From contig CALKYI010000379.1 of assembly GCA_938003665.1 (NCBI GenBank), positions 1 through 7,680 of the forward strand: a DNA stretch of 7,680 nt, in the 5' to 3' direction. Below, piece after piece: positions 6,291-7,680 of the stretch (position 1 is its first letter; the number at the start of each line of letters is the position of its first letter). The notes under the pieces are model-generated. The model was not told the origin of the DNA and searched no databases. It saw nothing but the letters and a program-made list of their open reading frames with translations. The translations under genes and the position numbers were made by a program. Origin of the DNA: an uncultured Flavobacteriales bacterium (GTDB lineage Bacteria > Bacteroidota > Bacteroidia > Flavobacteriales_D > Sanyastnellaceae).

Positions 6291-7100
6291 ATGAACACCG
6301 ACTCCCAGTTTCGGCAATTCATCATGAGCTTGCGCCAGTACGCAGGATCATTCGCTTTCATGCGAAACAACCAATTGCGGCATTGGTACGGGATTGCCTT
6401 GGTGGGCACTGCGGCGACCATGCTCGCCGTAGGCAAGGGACTTGAATCGGTTTCGGACAGCGCGCGAATGTGGCTCATGGAAGAGGTTGCACTTTCCCTC
6501 GATAATTCGTTGTTTGGCTGGTTGGTTGAGGGGCTCGAAGTAACGGTAGAAGGGGTATTTTGGCTACTTACAGTTTGGCTTGGATTCAAATTCACCAAAT
6601 TCGTTGTTTTGATCGCCTTGAGTCCGGTTTTCGCTTTGGCCTCGGATGCTGTTGCGAATGCACTTAAATCCGAAAAAGTTGTTTGGCACGGGTTGGATTG
6701 GAAGCAGTCCTCAGTCCGTGGAATACGCTCGGCGATCTTGCTTGTGCTCCTCGAAATGGGACTGAGCAGTTTGCTGTTTCTAGGCTGCATCGTTTTGCCA
6801 ATTTTCATACCCGTACTTGGTTTTTTGACCTTGCTCTTCCCCGTACTTTCTGCGGTGCTCAGTATTTGGTTTTATGGCGCAGCATCTTTGGATTATGCTT
6901 GGGAAAAACACGGGTATGGAGCTTCTGAAGGACTCAAGGCGTCGTGGAAATTGCGGGGCGTCACCCTGGGCATTGGACTGCCATTCTACGCGGCGATGAC
7001 CATCCCCTTGTTAGCGATTGTTACAGGGCCCCTGTTTGGCGGATTGCTGTGCGTGGTTGCGGGACTGCGGGTGGTCGCGGGTATCCAATTGAAGCACTGA
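6291..7100 (+). CDS. EI24-domain (CysZ-like) integral membrane protein
   Basis: A 269-residue membrane protein of the EI24/CysZ family. It has a short cytoplasmic start, then hydrophobic segments at about residues 32-50, 84-118 (with FKFTKFVVLIALSPVFALASD), 146-196 (ending IWFYGAASLDYAWEKHGYG) and 224-262. The SPVFALASD and ASLDYAWE segments match the positions where family members carry SPL...LxE and the DY motif. CysZ members conduct sulfate in gammaproteobacteria, but nothing here points to sulfur: no cys genes are nearby, and the function in Bacteroidota is unknown. I chose ATG 6291 because the only upstream start, GTG 6237, adds 18 residues without membrane or family character. It is transcribed away from mpl across an 80-base gap. 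Confidence 0.8.
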   Translation: MNTDSQFRQFIMSLRQYAGSFAFMRNNQLRHWYGIALVGTAATMLAVGKGLESVSDSARMWLMEEVALSLDNSLFGWLVEGLEVTVEGVFWLLTVWLGFKFTKFVVLIALSPVFALASDAVANALKSEKVVWHGLDWKQSSVRGIRSAILLVLLEMGLSSLLFLGCIVLPIFIPVLGFLTLLFPVLSAVLSIWFYGAASLDYAWEKHGYGASEGLKASWKLRGVTLGIGLPFYAAMTIPLLAIVTGPLFGGLLCVVAGLRVVAGIQLKH

Positions 7101-7149
7101 TGGCTTGGATTTAAATGTTGTGGGATGGGGAATGTTGCGAGTGCGTCGG

Positions 7150-7177
7150 AAATCTTGTTGATTTCTTATTGCAATAA
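7150..7177. repeat. Two adjacent small inverted repeats, including the palindrome TTATTGCAATAA
   Basis: A 5-bp hairpin (AAATC-TTGTT-GATTT, 7150-7164) is followed after one base by a perfect 12-base palindrome TTATTGCAATAA (7166-7177) and then an A run. The first could be a weak terminator for the EI24-domain gene and the second a protein-binding site for the following secreted-protein gene. Neither role is proven, and in AT-rich DNA such short repeats can occur by chance. Confidence 0.35.
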
Positions 7178-7191
7178 AAACTCGATAAAAC

Positions 7192-7222
7192 TTGTTTTTC
7201 GACACACAAGTCGTTATTTTTA
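7192..7222 (+). promoter_or_regulatory. Predicted promoter of the secreted-protein gene
   Basis: TTG at 7192-7194 and TATTTTTA at 7215-7222 are separated by 20 bases, the spacing of the Bacteroidota -33/-7 promoter; the -7 box matches seven of eight positions (final A for G). Transcription would begin near 7226, giving a leader of about 22 bases. The region also holds inverted arms GATAAAACTTGT (7184-7195) and ACAAGT (7206-7211) plus TTTATC (7219-7224), so an overlapping operator is possible. Confidence 0.4.
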
Positions 7223-7247
7223 TCCGGTCAAATAATCACTTGTTGCC

Positions 7248-7680
7248 ATGTTGTTTTCGAACAAAATTTTAGCTCGTCTTGTTTCCGCTGCGGCATTAAT
7301 GCTGTTTTTTGTGGGCAATTCGTCCGCTCAAACAGATGTAAATAAGGTTGTCGTAGCCCAAACCTCCGGGTCAAGCATGTACATCTCGATTGATCACAGT
7401 GCACTCAGCTTGTTCAACGACTCCACCATTGCTCGCTTAAACCCTGATGGGGATGGTGAATGGAACACCTGGAAGGATGCCTTGACCAATGGGAATTCGC
7501 CAGGTATGGACGTAGACTTCGATGGCTGGTCAGCCTTTGGTATGCTGAATTTGACAACCACTGGAACTTTGACGGTTGCGGGTGTAATCGATGCAAATAA
7601 CGACTTGGATCTTGACGGAACAGACGTTGATGTTGACGCAACCAATGATATCTCACTCGACGCAGGAGCCGCTTCGAACT
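7248..7680 (+). CDS. Secreted Asp-rich protein with signal peptide, N-terminal part (3' end outside window)
   Basis: ATG at 7248 opens a frame that stays open to the window edge, giving 144 residues. It starts with a clear signal peptide: Lys6/Arg10, a hydrophobic core of residues 11-23, and a likely cleavage after SSA (residue 27, before Gln28). The mature part is rich in Asp, Asn, Gly and Thr. Two short stretches, NPDGDGEWN (65-73) and DVDFDGWS (88-95), look like calcium-binding DxDxDG loops spaced 23 residues apart. From about residue 100 the chain becomes a run of short beta-type units (NLTTTGTLTVAG, then DLDLDG, DVDVDA, SLDAG), a pattern seen in secreted beta-helix or tail-fibre-like surface proteins of Bacteroidota. 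I do not recognise a specific family from this fragment, and the C-terminal domain, which would decide its export or anchoring, is not in view. Confidence 0.8.
   Translation, partial: MLFSNKILARLVSAAALMLFFVGNSSAQTDVNKVVVAQTSGSSMYISIDHSALSLFNDSTIARLNPDGDGEWNTWKDALTNGNSPGMDVDFDGWSAFGMLNLTTTGTLTVAGVIDANNDLDLDGTDVDVDATNDISLDAGAASN

Noticed and set aside
6116..6808. Minus-strand open frame of 230 codons
   Set aside because: It overlaps both mpl and the antisense of the EI24-domain gene, has a Ser/Thr/Arg-rich composition without domain features, and both overlapped genes are well supported.

Overview
The window looks like chromosomal DNA of a member of the Bacteroidota, probably a free-living relative of the Flavobacteriales. 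This rests on four points: (i) the -7 promoter element of that phylum, TAnnTTTG, occurs exactly in front of three genes (TAACTTTG once, TACCTTTG twice); (ii) there are no clear Shine-Dalgarno sequences; (iii) the gene families read like their Bacteroidota versions, including the C-terminal O-antigen ligase signature, a Mur-ligase-type peptidoglycan recycling enzyme and an EI24-domain membrane protein; (iv) no mobile or phage elements are visible. The taxonomic call is an inference from motifs, not from a marker-gene tree.

Layout. 1-378 (+) is the C-terminal end of an O-antigen ligase/polymerase-type membrane protein. Its stop codon overlaps that of the convergent pyrG (CTP synthase, 375-2075, -). 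Upstream of pyrG on the same strand is an AI-2E-family membrane protein (2172-3263, -). A divergent control region (3264-3355) separates it from a two-gene metal operon on the + strand: a DtxR/MntR-family metalloregulator (3356-4024) overlapping a ZIP-family metal transporter (4017-4838). A near-palindromic operator centred on CTAG lies between the divergent promoters. Convergent to the ZIP gene is mpl (4861-6210, -), a murein-tripeptide recycling ligase. Divergent from mpl is an EI24-domain membrane protein (6291-7100, +). After a 147-base AT-rich intergenic region with several inverted repeats, a secreted Asp-rich protein begins at 7248 and runs off the end of the window.

How the parts relate. 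Most genes are ordinary housekeeping or envelope functions: pyrimidine nucleotide synthesis, peptidoglycan recycling, surface polysaccharide, metal homeostasis. The most interesting signals are regulatory. The predicted pyrG transcript starts with CCC at the first base of a perfect 7-bp hairpin that ends three bases before the ATG. This arrangement resembles the CTP-sensing start-site switch known from enterobacterial pyrC, but here it would sit on the CTP synthase gene itself. The DtxR-type regulator gene has an operator over its own promoter and a predicted transcription start within a base or so of its GTG start codon. No CRISPR array, tRNA, rRNA, insertion sequence or phage gene was seen.
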